Positions 18,999-27,469 of a stretch of 64,000 nt of DNA are shown one piece after another (position 1 is the stretch's first letter; each line of letters opens with the position of its first letter). Position numbers and translations under genes: made by a program. The stretch is from CAVTYH01 sp963738835. GTDB lineage: Bacteria > Planctomycetota > Planctomycetia > Pirellulales > JADZDJ01. The stretch covers positions 572,042 through 636,041 of the forward strand of contig CAVTYH010000005.1 of assembly GCA_963738835.1 (NCBI GenBank), given 5' to 3'. The notes below the pieces were generated by a model. It was given only the letters and a program-made list of their open reading frames with translations, was not told where the DNA came from and did not search any database.

Positions 18999-20048
18999 AT
19001 GATCCATTGTTCGTTCCCTCTTGTTCCGCGGTTTCTTCTCCCGGCGGTTCTCTTGCTGGCTTGCTGTGCAAACAGTTGGGCCCAAGGCGAGTACTATCGC
19101 GTGCATTTGCTCAACGGCACCACGGTTCCAGGTCGCATCGGCGAGGTCACCAAAGATACGGTTGCCCTTAATTCCACTCCGCCGAGAACGTTTCAGGTCA
19201 ACGAAATTAAATATCTGCAAATCCCCGGTGAGCCGCGCGATTTGATGGACGCCCGCAATGCAGCAATCGATGGGCATTACGAAGACGTGCTGGCGGCGCT
19301 CGACAAAATTCCCCCTGTGCAATTGAGCAACGAAACGGTGCGGCAAGACGTCGATTTTTACCGCGCCCTGGCCTCCGCCCGCCTGGCCGCCTGCGGAACC
19401 GGCGATGCCGCCAAAGCCGGCAGCGCGCTGGTGGCGTTCATCAACGCCAACAAGGACAGCTATCATTTTTATGAAGCGAACGAGGCGGTTGGCGATTTGC
19501 TGGTGACCATCGGCCGCTATGATCAGGCGCCAACCTACTACGGCGCTTTGGCAGCTGCACCCTGGCCCGATTACAAGATGCGCGGAGCGGTGTTGCTGGG
19601 TCGCGCGCTCCAATCGCAAGGCAAGCACGAAGAAGCGCTGCGACAATTCGAAACGGCGCTAGCTACCGATGCCAAGGGCAAGGCCGCGGAATCGCAATTG
19701 CTGGCGGCACGCATCGGCAAGGCAAAAAGCCTCATCGAATTGGGACGCGGCAAGGAAGGTGTTCAATTGCTAAATGAAGCCATCGATCAAGCGGCATCCG
19801 AGAACAACTATGTTTATGCCCTGGCCTACAACGCGCTCGGCGCCGCCTATCTGAAAATGAACCAGCCCAAAGACGCGCTCTACGCCTATCTCCACGTAGA
19901 TACGCTGTACAACCAGATGCCCGATCAGCATGCCGAGGCGCTCTATCATCTCAAGGACCTGTGGACGCAGTTGGGCAAGGCTGATCGGGCCAAACAAGCG
20001 GCTGACATGCTCAAGTCGCGCTATCCGTCGAGTCCGTGGAATAAGTAG
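18999..20048 (+). CDS. Exported TPR-repeat protein
   Basis: This 349-residue protein begins with a signal peptide; the core LLPAVLLLACCANSWAQG suggests cleavage after AQ. A small beta-rich region follows (YYRVHLLNGTTVPGRIGEVT), resembling the SH3-like domain seen before TPRs in planctomycete envelope proteins. TPR units run from about residue 80, for example LLGRALQSQGKHEEALRQFE and ALAYNALGAAYLKMNQPKDA. It is probably co-transcribed with the large TPR protein upstream. In related genomes such proteins often neighbour ExbB/ExbD genes, but here that locus is about 10 kb away. Confidence 0.8.
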   Translation: MIHCSFPLVPRFLLPAVLLLACCANSWAQGEYYRVHLLNGTTVPGRIGEVTKDTVALNSTPPRTFQVNEIKYLQIPGEPRDLMDARNAAIDGHYEDVLAALDKIPPVQLSNETVRQDVDFYRALASARLAACGTGDAAKAGSALVAFINANKDSYHFYEANEAVGDLLVTIGRYDQAPTYYGALAAAPWPDYKMRGAVLLGRALQSQGKHEEALRQFETALATDAKGKAAESQLLAARIGKAKSLIELGRGKEGVQLLNEAIDQAASENNYVYALAYNALGAAYLKMNQPKDALYAYLHVDTLYNQMPDQHAEALYHLKDLWTQLGKADRAKQAADMLKSRYPSSPWNK

Positions 20049-20146
20049 CCGAGTCTCTCCGAGACTCGGAAGCGGTTCTACAGAACTCGTCTTTCTTTCT
20101 CGCGGGTCAGCCATCAAAGCCTACTCCGAGTTTCGGAGAAACTCGG
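20049..20146. repeat. Paired inverted palindromes (BIME/REP-like)
   Basis: Two related hairpins in opposite orientation fill the gap before the PadR gene. The first is CCGAGTCTC-TCC-GAGACTCGG at 20049-20069. The second is CCGAGTTTC-GGA-GAAACTCGG at 20126-20146. Read on the opposite strand, the second matches the first including flanking TAG and AG bases. This arrangement resembles REP doublets. The left hairpin starts right after the TPR stop and could also end that transcript. Confidence 0.75.
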
Positions 20147-20157
20147 CTATGTAGCAC

Positions 20158-20186
20158 TTGACACTTATCCCTAGCTTGTCTATAAA
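20158..20186 (+). promoter_or_regulatory. Near-consensus sigma70 promoter for the PadR gene
   Basis: TTGACA at 20158-20163, a 17-base spacer and TATAAA at 20181-20186 form an almost perfect promoter. The PadR ATG is at 20194, 7 bases past the -10 box, so the transcript should start at or within a base or two of the start codon. There is no room for a ribosome site: the mRNA is predicted leaderless. Confidence 0.75.
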
Positions 20187-20193
20187 TAACCGC

Positions 20194-20538
20194 ATGGAAA
20201 CCATCAACGGCGATAAATTACGGGGCCACTTGGAAGCGATGGTGCTGGCGACCCTAGAACAGGGCGAAGCACATGGGCTACAGATTTTGGAACGCCTGGA
20301 CGAAGCCGGTTGTGGACTTTTGCGGCTGAAAGAAGGTTCGCTCTACCCGGCCTTGTATCGTTTGGAAGCGGATGGCCAGGTGCATTCCGATTGGGAAACC
20401 GAATCGCACGGCCGCCGCGGGGCGCGACGCAGAATTTATCGTCTGACCGCCAAAGGCAAACGGCAACTCGCCAAGCAACGTGGCGAGTGGAAAACGTTTG
20501 TCTCGATTTTGGAAGGCATTTTAGCCGCGCCGGCGTAA
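20194..20538 (+). CDS. PadR-family transcriptional regulator
   Basis: This 114-residue winged-helix protein has the PadR core: METINGDKLRGHLEAMVLAT, then HGLQILERL, LKEGSLYPALYRLEADGQV and GARRRIYRLTAKGKRQL. The ATG at 20194 is chosen because a near-perfect promoter ends 7 bases earlier. PadR proteins usually repress an adjacent membrane or transport gene and their own promoter. The next gene, 34 bases on, is a Clp-N membrane protein and is the likely partner. The ligand cannot be inferred. Confidence 0.92.
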   Translation: METINGDKLRGHLEAMVLATLEQGEAHGLQILERLDEAGCGLLRLKEGSLYPALYRLEADGQVHSDWETESHGRRGARRRIYRLTAKGKRQLAKQRGEWKTFVSILEGILAAPA

Positions 20539-20572
20539 CCGAAGTTTTCGTACGACTCACGGAGAGCATTTC

Positions 20573-21760
20573 ATGACTAAAAATTTCAACGATCAAGCCC
20601 GCCGTGTGCTATCGCTCGCCGAGCAGCAAGCACGCAACTTGAATCATGAATACATCGGCACCGAACACATTCTGTTGGCGTTGACGGAAGATGACGCGGG
20701 CGCCGTGTCCGAAGTGCTTCAATCGTTCGGCGTGGAACGATCGGCAATTCGCCAGGAAGTCGAGCGGCTGGTTCAACGCGGCCCGAATCCCGTCGCCACC
20801 GGCAAATTGCCGCTCACACCGCGGGCAAGCCGGGCCATCGAGACCGCCGCCGATGAAGCCAAATTCATGAACGAAAAGTCCGTCGGGCCAGAGCATTTGT
20901 TGCTGGGACTGTTTCGCGAACCCGACGGAGTGGCCGGCCAGGCGTTGCGAAACCTGGGGTTGGAACTGGGTCAGGTCGTCCAAGGAGTTTTCCGCACTCG
21001 TTTGGAGCAGGTGAAAACCGTCGAGCGCGCGGTTCGCCCCGTGAGGGCCAGCACTACTTGGAAGCGAAAAACACGCGAAGAGTTGCTGGCTCATCTAACA
21101 ACGATCTACGAAGAAGAACAAGAACGCTTGAACGATTCCGCGGCAGCGATGAAAGAGTCGGCCCGGCGCTTCGGCGATCCGGCCGAATTGTCGCGCGAAC
21201 TCGATGGCGCGTTGCCGGTTTCCGAACGGCGGGCTTATTTCTTCGAACGCTGGTTCGGCTGGCGAGCGCCGGAATCGGCGGCAAAATACATGCTGCGGCA
21301 AGCGCTGCAATCGTTCTGCATCTTGGCCGCCGTCTGCGTGGTAATTGCCGGCGCGACGCTCTGGCTTGCCGGTTTCCAGGGCAACATTGGCGTCGCGCTG
21401 CGTGGTCCGGCGGCGTTTTTGGTTTTGACTCCGCTCGCCCAGTTCCTGTTGGGATTGTTTTATTTCAAACTGCGTGACGCGATTTATGGCCCGGTTTGGG
21501 CCCGCAAATCGAAGCCGAAAGCCGTCCTGTTCGACGCGCTGATCGGCCTGTCGTTCTTCGCCGCGTCGCTGGCTTTCGTCGCGAGCGCCACTTGGGATGC
21601 TTCACGTGTTGTCGACGCAATTTATCCCCTCGCCGCCGCATCGGTGGCCGTCGCCATCGCACACTTGGTATTGGCCCGCACCCGCGGCCCGCGCGAAATC
21701 GCCGACGCAATGTGGGCCTTGATGAACATTGAAGAACCGCGTGCGAGCGAAGCAACGTGA
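20573..21760 (+). CDS. Clp N-terminal domain fused to a membrane protein
   Basis: In this 395-residue protein, residues about 5-75 (LSLAEQQARNLNHEYIGTEH, ILLAL) and 80-150 (PRASRAIETAADEA, VGPEHLLLGLF) are two Clp-N repeats, as in ClpA/ClpC, but no AAA+ module follows. Residues 160-225 (TREELLAHLTTIYEEEQERL and FGDPAELSRELDGAL) resemble the helical HAAS/DUF1700-type domain often encoded after padR. The last 150 residues hold four membrane helices. CGGAGAG lies about 8 bases before the ATG. Clp-N domains bind adaptors and substrates, so this may be a membrane docking or sensing protein controlled by PadR. That function is inference. Confidence 0.8.
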   Translation: MTKNFNDQARRVLSLAEQQARNLNHEYIGTEHILLALTEDDAGAVSEVLQSFGVERSAIRQEVERLVQRGPNPVATGKLPLTPRASRAIETAADEAKFMNEKSVGPEHLLLGLFREPDGVAGQALRNLGLELGQVVQGVFRTRLEQVKTVERAVRPVRASTTWKRKTREELLAHLTTIYEEEQERLNDSAAAMKESARRFGDPAELSRELDGALPVSERRAYFFERWFGWRAPESAAKYMLRQALQSFCILAAVCVVIAGATLWLAGFQGNIGVALRGPAAFLVLTPLAQFLLGLFYFKLRDAIYGPVWARKSKPKAVLFDALIGLSFFAASLAFVASATWDASRVVDAIYPLAAASVAVAIAHLVLARTRGPREIADAMWALMNIEEPRASEAT

Positions 21761-21764
21761 TCGG

Positions 21765-22217
21765 GTGAGCACTGCCGATCCCAGGCTCAAAGTACCTTGG
21801 CCCGAAAAACTTGCATTTTGGTTCCTTCCGCAATATACAATGCGGGGATATTGGAACTATCCAATCCTAAACGTTGTTCAATATTACGTTATGCAGCCCC
21901 GGAAAACCATTTGGAGATATAACCGCACTCTTGCCAGAGAGGAACTTCTCAAACGCGCGGTCGTTTGCCAAGAATTCTTCGAGCACTGCCTGAGTCAACA
22001 TCCCGATTGGGACTGGGCAATCAAAGGCGTTTGGTATTCCAAGCATTTTCAACAGCGTCTTGAATCATCGACGATCAATGTCGCGCGTTGTTTGCGCCTC
22101 GGTAAAACCGCACAACAGCGCTTCCGTCGCAGCCACCCACCATTGCTCGCGAATCTCGGCAAGGATGTCGTCAAGTGGGTTGATCGAGAGTACGGCGGCG
22201 CCGGGCGGACTGCATAA
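21765..22217 (+). CDS. Hypothetical protein, possible integron gene cassette
   Basis: The GTG at 21765, 4 bases after the Clp-N gene stop, starts a 150-residue basic, aromatic-rich protein (MSTADPRLKVPWPEKLAFWF). I recognise no family. The GC content is visibly lower than in neighbours up to about 22080. Its TAA stop lies inside the left core (GCATAAC) of an attC-like site, which is typical of integron cassettes. The start is uncertain because no left cassette boundary is visible. It may be an acquired cassette gene or its remnant. Confidence 0.45.
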   Translation: MSTADPRLKVPWPEKLAFWFLPQYTMRGYWNYPILNVVQYYVMQPRKTIWRYNRTLAREELLKRAVVCQEFFEHCLSQHPDWDWAIKGVWYSKHFQQRLESSTINVARCLRLGKTAQQRFRRSHPPLLANLGKDVVKWVDREYGGAGRTA

Positions 22218-22305
22218 CCCGCCGCTGGACCGGACGTGGTGGCAGTATAGTTCACTTGCGGTCGCGCGTGCGTCGCCGCGGTCGCTCAACGACATTACGT
22301 TAGGC
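22212..22305. other. attC-like integron recombination site
   Basis: GCATAAC at 22212-22218 and GTTAGGC at 22299-22305 are core sites in inverse orientation, 94 bases apart in total, within the known attC size range. Between them are imperfectly complementary arms (CCGCCGCTGGACC on the left, GGTCGCTCAACGACATTAC on the right). The upstream gene stops inside the left core. No integron integrase is in the window; the nearby tyrosine recombinase is XerD-like. Confidence 0.65.
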
Positions 22306-22382
22306 GGCGGAGAAGATAGGAGTGGTCAGGAAAGTTTTTATAAGAGGACTCACTAGGCCTATGACCGTCGCCTGGTCAGTAT

Positions 22383-23321
22383 TCACCCTCGCGGATGAAA
22401 TTGCTGGTGAATTTTCTTTAGCCGCGTGGGATCGACGTGGGTGTAGATTTGCGTCGTGCGAATGCTGGCGTGGCCGAGGAGTTCTTGGACTTGGCGTAAA
22501 TCGGCACCGCCGGCCAACAGGTGCGTGGCGAAACTGTGCCGCAAGGTGTGTGGGCCGATGGATGACGGGGCACCAGCTCGCAAGGCGTATTGTTTCACCA
22601 ACTCCCAAATTCGTTCGCGCCGCAATCTTCGTCCGCGACGTGAAAGCAACAGCCACCGCGGCGGGAATTCCGCCTGTTCGCAAAGCGCTGGGCGATCGTG
22701 CGTGAGATATTCCTGGATCGCGGCAATCGCCCGGCGACCCAGCGGCACCAGCCGTTCTTTGTCGCCCTTGCCGCGCGCTAAGCAAAAACCTTCTGTCAAA
22801 TGCACGTCGTCTTGCCGCAGGTTGGAAACTTCCGATGCCCGGCAGCCAGTGGCGTAGAGCAATTCGAGCAAGGTCCGATCGCGCCGCCAGAGTGGATCGT
22901 GCCGCTGCGGGGCGTCGAGTAACTTGTCGATCATCTCCGGCGAAAGCACCTGGGGCACGCGCTGCCACAGTTTCTGACTGCCGAGCAGTTCAGCCAGGTT
23001 CTCTTTCAGCACCGCTTCGAGTTGCAAATACCGGAAGAAAACTTTGAGCGACACCAGATGCCGCGCCACGCTAGCCGGCGCTAATCCGCGCGCGTTCAAC
23101 CAGGCGGGATAATCGGCCAGATCTCGGATCGTTAGCTCTTGAATTTTCCGCTGTCCCAGCCAGGCGGCAAACTTTGCCAGGTCGCGCCGATACGCGGCCA
23201 CGGTGTTTTGGGCCAAATGACACTCGCTGCGGTTGTAGTCAAGAAACATCTCGATCCAGCGTTTCGCCGGATTGCCGGCATCGGGTCGCTTTGGATCAGT
23301 GCGTCGTTTCGCGGTGGACAT
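22383..23321 (-). CDS. Tyrosine recombinase XerD/XerC family
   Basis: This 312-residue protein has a SAM-like N-terminal domain (SECHLAQNTVAAYRRDLAKF) and a full catalytic domain. Catalytic residues are Arg161 (TGCRASEV), Lys185 (GKGDKERL), His258 and Arg261 (HTLRHSFATHLL), His284 (LGHASI) and Tyr293 (IYTHV). The length suits XerC/XerD, which resolve chromosome dimers at dif with FtsK. It lacks the extra helix insert of integron integrases. The ATG at 23321 is chosen over upstream in-frame codons because it gives the family length. No dif site was identified in the window. Confidence 0.9.
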   Translation of the reverse strand: MSTAKRRTDPKRPDAGNPAKRWIEMFLDYNRSECHLAQNTVAAYRRDLAKFAAWLGQRKIQELTIRDLADYPAWLNARGLAPASVARHLVSLKVFFRYLQLEAVLKENLAELLGSQKLWQRVPQVLSPEMIDKLLDAPQRHDPLWRRDRTLLELLYATGCRASEVSNLRQDDVHLTEGFCLARGKGDKERLVPLGRRAIAAIQEYLTHDRPALCEQAEFPPRWLLLSRRGRRLRRERIWELVKQYALRAGAPSSIGPHTLRHSFATHLLAGGADLRQVQELLGHASIRTTQIYTHVDPTRLKKIHQQFHPRG

Positions 23322-23527
23322 TCGCAATATCGCTACATAGCCCGACCGTGTCGGTCGGCAGTTGCTGCTTTCCGCCTCCATCGGGCATCGGCATCCGCAA
23401 GCGGCCAATTGAATTCCAATCGATCTGCCGCCCGTGGTCGTAGACAATGCGATTCGTTATGATGAGGTTCCCGACGGCATTTAACGGTTGTAGCGATAAC
23501 GTTTGCTGCCACAATCGCCGAGCAAGC

Positions 23528-23574
23528 TCGGCCGCTACACTGACATCTGAACCCCGAACTCTGGACCCTGTCGC
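23528..23574 (+). repeat. Shared leader element, copy 3
   Basis: CGCTACACTGACATCTGAAC and then CCCGAA begin 42 bases before the ATG of the YhaM-like gene. It matches the leaders before queD and the first ExbD-like gene. A CCGAGC-AA-GCTCGG-type palindrome adjoins it on the left. Confidence 0.6.
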
Positions 23575-24582
23575 ATGCCCGCACGACTTTTTCCCTTGGG
23601 AACGCTGGCCGACCTCGCCCACGGCGAGGAAGGGGAATTCTTCGCGCTGCTGTGCGGAAAGGAAGAGCTGACCACGCGCGAAGGCAAGCCGTATTTCAAG
23701 GTCACGTTTCGCGATGCCACACGCGAAGTCAGTTTTCCCATTTGGAACGATTCGGCGTGGGCCGCCGATTGCCGCGCCAATTGGGAAGTTGGTACGTTCT
23801 TCAAAATGCGGGCCACGTATCGCGAAACGAATTTCGGCCCGCAGTTGGAGATCAAAAAAATTCGCGCCGTGGTCGATGGCGATGCGTCCGACGGCTTTGA
23901 CCCACTGATGTGTCAGCCGAAATCGCGGTTCGATTCGACCAAAATGTTCGACGAGCTGGTCGGCATCGCCAAAGAGCGCATCAGCGAGAAAGAGCTGCGC
24001 CGGTTAGTGATCGATATACTTGGGGCCAACCGCGACGAGCTGCTCACACTGCCGGCGGCCAGAAAAAATCATCACGCCTACATCGGCGGCTGGTTGGAGC
24101 ACACGCTGAGCGTCACTCGCACCTGTGTCTATCTGGCCGATAAATACGACGATTACTATCCCGACATGCAGCCGCGGCTGGACAAGGGCGTGTTGATTGC
24201 CGGGGCCATTTTGCACGACATCGGCAAGCTGCGCGAGTACGACCATCAATCGACCGGCGCGACGTACACCGCCGAGGGCGCGCTGATTGGCCACATGCTA
24301 CAAGGCCGCGACATTGTGCGCGAAAAACTGGCCGATCGCAATCTGAAACCGGAAACGCTGTTGCGGCTCGAGCACATTATTGTTGCTCATCAAGGCCGTC
24401 TGGAATGGGGCGCGCCGAAAATCCCGATGACGCCTGAGGCGATGATCGTCCACTACGCCGACGACCTCGACGCCAAATACGCGATGCTCTACTGCGCCCT
24501 GCGCGACGACAAAACGCCGGGGCCGATGACCTCGAAGAAGAACCAGCTCTACCAACAGGTGTTTCGAGGGCTGCAGCAATGA
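23575..24582 (+). CDS. 3'-5' exoribonuclease YhaM-like (OB fold + HD domain)
   Basis: This 335-residue protein has an OB-fold nucleic-acid-binding part at residues 15-105 (YFKVTFRDATREVSFPIWND) and an HD phosphohydrolase domain. HD metal ligands are visible in GGWLEHTLSV and in ILHDIGKLREYDH (His214/Asp215), with later His and Asp in IIVAHQGRLEWGAP and HYADDLDAKY. YhaM trims RNA and some DNA from the 3' end in Gram-positive bacteria; planctomycete homologues have the same order. The start follows a shared leader element. The stop overlaps the next gene by 4 bases, suggesting coupling. Confidence 0.9.
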   Translation: MPARLFPLGTLADLAHGEEGEFFALLCGKEELTTREGKPYFKVTFRDATREVSFPIWNDSAWAADCRANWEVGTFFKMRATYRETNFGPQLEIKKIRAVVDGDASDGFDPLMCQPKSRFDSTKMFDELVGIAKERISEKELRRLVIDILGANRDELLTLPAARKNHHAYIGGWLEHTLSVTRTCVYLADKYDDYYPDMQPRLDKGVLIAGAILHDIGKLREYDHQSTGATYTAEGALIGHMLQGRDIVREKLADRNLKPETLLRLEHIIVAHQGRLEWGAPKIPMTPEAMIVHYADDLDAKYAMLYCALRDDKTPGPMTSKKNQLYQQVFRGLQQ

Positions 24583-25666
24583 CGGCTGCTCACCCTCGCC
24601 ATGTTGGTGAAATTACACCGCAGTGGATCGACGAAATCTTGCACGCAGCCAGCGCGGTGAAAGAGCCGCACATTGTTGCGATCGAATCGACAGTCATCGG
24701 CGAAGGGGTTGGATATCTTAGCAGCGTCGCGCGGGTGAATCTGACTTACGATCGGCCGGAGGCGGTCCAGCACGGCGCACGGCGACAGTCGTGGTGAAGA
24801 TCGAGCCGGAACGAGAAGAATTCCGCCGCATGGGGCAAGAATTTCATGCCTTCGAGCGCGAGATTCATTTTTATCGAGAAGTCGCCAGCCGCGTGCCGGT
24901 GCGCCTGCCGAAAATTTACTACACACTGGCCGAGCCGCCCGATTACGCCATCGTCATGGAAGACCTCGGCTATTGCACTGCGGGCGATCAGTTGGTCGGC
25001 ATGCACGAGCGGCAGGTGCTGACTGCGGCCCGAATGATGGGACGGTTGCAAGCGCGGTTCTGGAACAACACTGCGATTCACGATTTGAGATGGATGCCCA
25101 ATACCTGGCAGTTGTGGAAACATTTTTGCGATCACTGGCCTTCGTTCGTCGAGCATTGCCGGCACTGGCTCGGTCCAGAACATTTGCTCTTGGGCCAGCG
25201 AGTCTCCGAGCATTTCGATTGGATTGTCGAACAGATGGGCGCCGCGCCGCCGACGATCGTCCACTGCGATTTACGCGAAGATAATTTGCTCTTCGGGCCA
25301 CCCGATACGCCGGAGGAAGTGTTGATTGTCGATTGGCAACTGGCCATCCGCGGCATGGGCGCGTACGACATGGCCAGTTTGCAAGGGGGCAGCGAATTGG
25401 CTGCCGAACGCCGAGGGCATCCGCAGCGCGTTTTGCAGACCTGGCACGAAACTTTGGTCGCCGGCGGAGTCGCCGACTATTCTTACGACGAAGCCCTGCG
25501 GCATTTCCGCTTAGGATGTCTCATCTGTTTGACCCTGCCGGTATATTTTCATGTGAAAGTGATCGAGGGCAATCTTGCACGCGGCAAACTCTTGTGCGAA
25601 GCACAAGCCCGACGGCACTTCGGCGCGGCCCTGGAGGTCGATGCCGCCAGCATTTTGCCAAAATGA
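24579..25666 (+). CDS. Aminoglycoside/choline-kinase-like phosphotransferase (frame break near 24762)
   Basis: The ATG at 24579 overlaps the YhaM stop. The first frame runs to VNLTYDRPEA near 24762. The next frame then gives GPARRTATVVVKIEPE and the rest of the kinase fold to 25666. One lost base joins them to about 362 residues. Kinase-like landmarks are VVVKIEP (ATP-binding Lys), the catalytic loop IVHCDLREDNLLF and the metal site VLIVDWQLAIRG. The family (DUF1679/APH/EcKinase-like) phosphorylates small molecules, and the substrate here is not predictable. It is probably co-transcribed with YhaM and the MATE pump after it. Confidence 0.78.
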
Positions 25667-25686
25667 TTTGAATCAACGTGGAGTTC

Positions 25687-27108
25687 ATGCAACGCACTCG
25701 CGCACCGCTGACCGAAGGGCCAATTTGGATCGCGCTCGTGCGGCTGTCGGTGCCGATCATTCTGGCCAACATCTTGCAAGTCGGCTATCAACTGACCGAT
25801 ACGTTTTGGGTCGGCCGGATCAACGCCCCAGCCGTGGCGGCGGTTTCGCTGTCGTTCCCGATTGCATTTTTGTGTATTTCGCTTGGCGGTGGATTGCCTG
25901 TAGCCGGCACGGTGCTCATCGCCCAGTTTCGTGGCCGCGGCGACGAGCAAGCGGTGAATCACGTCGCTGGCCAAACGCTATTGTTGTGTTTTCTGGTGTC
26001 GCTGGTTTTTGCGGTCGGCGGATTTGCGCTGTCCGATCCCATCATGCGCTTCATGGGAGCTGCGCCCGACGTTTTGCCCAAAGCCGTGGCATTTTTGCAA
26101 GTCACGTTTCTCGGCTTCATCTTTGTCTTCGGCTTCTTTGCCTATCAGGCGCTCATGCGCGGCGTGGGCATCGTGTATCCGCCGATGTTCATCGTGCTGC
26201 TTACGGTGCTGTTGAATTTCATCCTCGATCCGTTTTTCATTTTCGGCTTCGGGCCGGTGCCGGCGATGGGCGTGTCTGGCGCGGCCATGGCCACGCTTTG
26301 TACCCAGGTCATCGCGATGGCCGTGGGAATGTTTCTGCTCATTCGCGGCAGCACGGGCGTCCATTTGCATTGGCGAGATTTTCGTCCCGACTGGCGTATG
26401 ATGTGGACGCTGCTGCGCATCGGCGCGCCCTCTTCCGTCGAGCAAGGCACACAGGCCATGGGTATGACCATCATGATGATGCTGGTTGCCTCGTTCGGGA
26501 CCGATCCGGTGGCCGCTTACGGCGTCGGCACGCGGGTGCTCAGTTGCGTCATCGTTCCGGCGATGGGATTGTCGATTGCCACTTCCGCGCTGGTGGGCCA
26601 GAACATCGGCGCCGGCCGCATCGATCGCGCGGAACGCACCAATCGCATCAGTTGTCTGATCAGCTTCACAACCCTGCTGGCGGCGGGCATGATTTTGTTT
26701 TTCACCGGTCGCGCACTTTCGGCGTTTTTGATGCCGGAAGGGGGCCCGGCGATCGATGAAAGCGCGACGTTCATTCACATCATTGCCTTCAGCTTCGGCT
26801 TCATCGGCTTGCAGCAAGTTCTGACCGGCACCCTGCGCGGCGCCGGCGACACCATCGCGCCCATGATCTTGGCCATCGCTTCGCTGTTCGTGATCCGTTT
26901 TCCGCTGGCCTGGGTGCTTTCCACCCGCACGTCGCTGGGAGCCGACGGCATTTGGTGGGCGGTGGCCATCTCCATCGTCATTTCCGCCATCGTCACCGGC
27001 ATCTACTTCCTCCGTGGAAATTGGAAAACCCGCCGCTTGCTCGACGAAGTGGCTCTGGAAGACAGCGCCGAACGCCAGATGGCCATGGAAGAAGGCCTGC
27101 CGTTTTAA
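25687..27108 (+). CDS. MATE-family efflux transporter
   Basis: This protein of about 473 residues has 12 membrane helices in two similar halves. PLTEGPIWIALVRLSVPIIL opens the first and PSSVEQGTQAMGMTIMMML the second. It belongs to the NorM/DinF-type MATE superfamily, which exports cationic drugs or metabolites by Na+ or H+ exchange. A GTG at 25678 would add three residues; the ATG at 25687 is preferred only because it is ATG. It starts 20 bases after the phosphotransferase stop. A strong terminator lies 150 bases after its stop. A long open frame on the opposite strand is a codon-bias shadow. Confidence 0.9.
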   Translation: MQRTRAPLTEGPIWIALVRLSVPIILANILQVGYQLTDTFWVGRINAPAVAAVSLSFPIAFLCISLGGGLPVAGTVLIAQFRGRGDEQAVNHVAGQTLLLCFLVSLVFAVGGFALSDPIMRFMGAAPDVLPKAVAFLQVTFLGFIFVFGFFAYQALMRGVGIVYPPMFIVLLTVLLNFILDPFFIFGFGPVPAMGVSGAAMATLCTQVIAMAVGMFLLIRGSTGVHLHWRDFRPDWRMMWTLLRIGAPSSVEQGTQAMGMTIMMMLVASFGTDPVAAYGVGTRVLSCVIVPAMGLSIATSALVGQNIGAGRIDRAERTNRISCLISFTTLLAAGMILFFTGRALSAFLMPEGGPAIDESATFIHIIAFSFGFIGLQQVLTGTLRGAGDTIAPMILAIASLFVIRFPLAWVLSTRTSLGADGIWWAVAISIVISAIVTGIYFLRGNWKTRRLLDEVALEDSAERQMAMEEGLPF

Positions 27109-27261
27109 GCCGTGGCCCGCCATGATTTTTCCGATTGTTTTGTAACATTGGGCAGCCATTTACGCTCCACACGTCAGAGCTGATTCCGATTCGCTGACAA
27201 CAATTCACAGCGACTTCCGCTTCTTAAATCACGTGCAGCTTGAATCGGGCTAGCACACCAG

Positions 27262-27300
27262 ACCGGGGACAACTCTCCACGAGTTGTCCCCGGTTTTTTT
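27262..27300 (+). terminator. Rho-independent terminator
   Basis: A perfect 14-base stem (ACCGGGGACAACTC paired with GAGTTGTCCCCGGT) with a 5-base TCCAC loop is followed by seven T residues. It would end the YhaM-phosphotransferase-MATE transcript. The remaining gap up to 27469 shows no gene. Confidence 0.9.
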
Positions 27301-27469
27301 ATTGTGCCCCCGGTTGCCATCCAGACTGTGCAAACTGCCGCGCGGAGAAATCGGAAACTCAGCGGCCAGGTTTTTTGTAACGTTCGGGGCCAGCTCGCGC
27401 TGAAATCTTTAGCCCCTGACCGGTGTCCTTTGCCGGCCGTCTCCCCCTATTTCAACGGAGTCAGCAGTC

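Noticed and set aside
22383..23321. The tyrosine recombinase next to the attC-like site as an integron integrase
   Set aside because: It has the length and spacing of XerC/XerD and lacks the extra helix insert of IntI. Proximity alone is not evidence.
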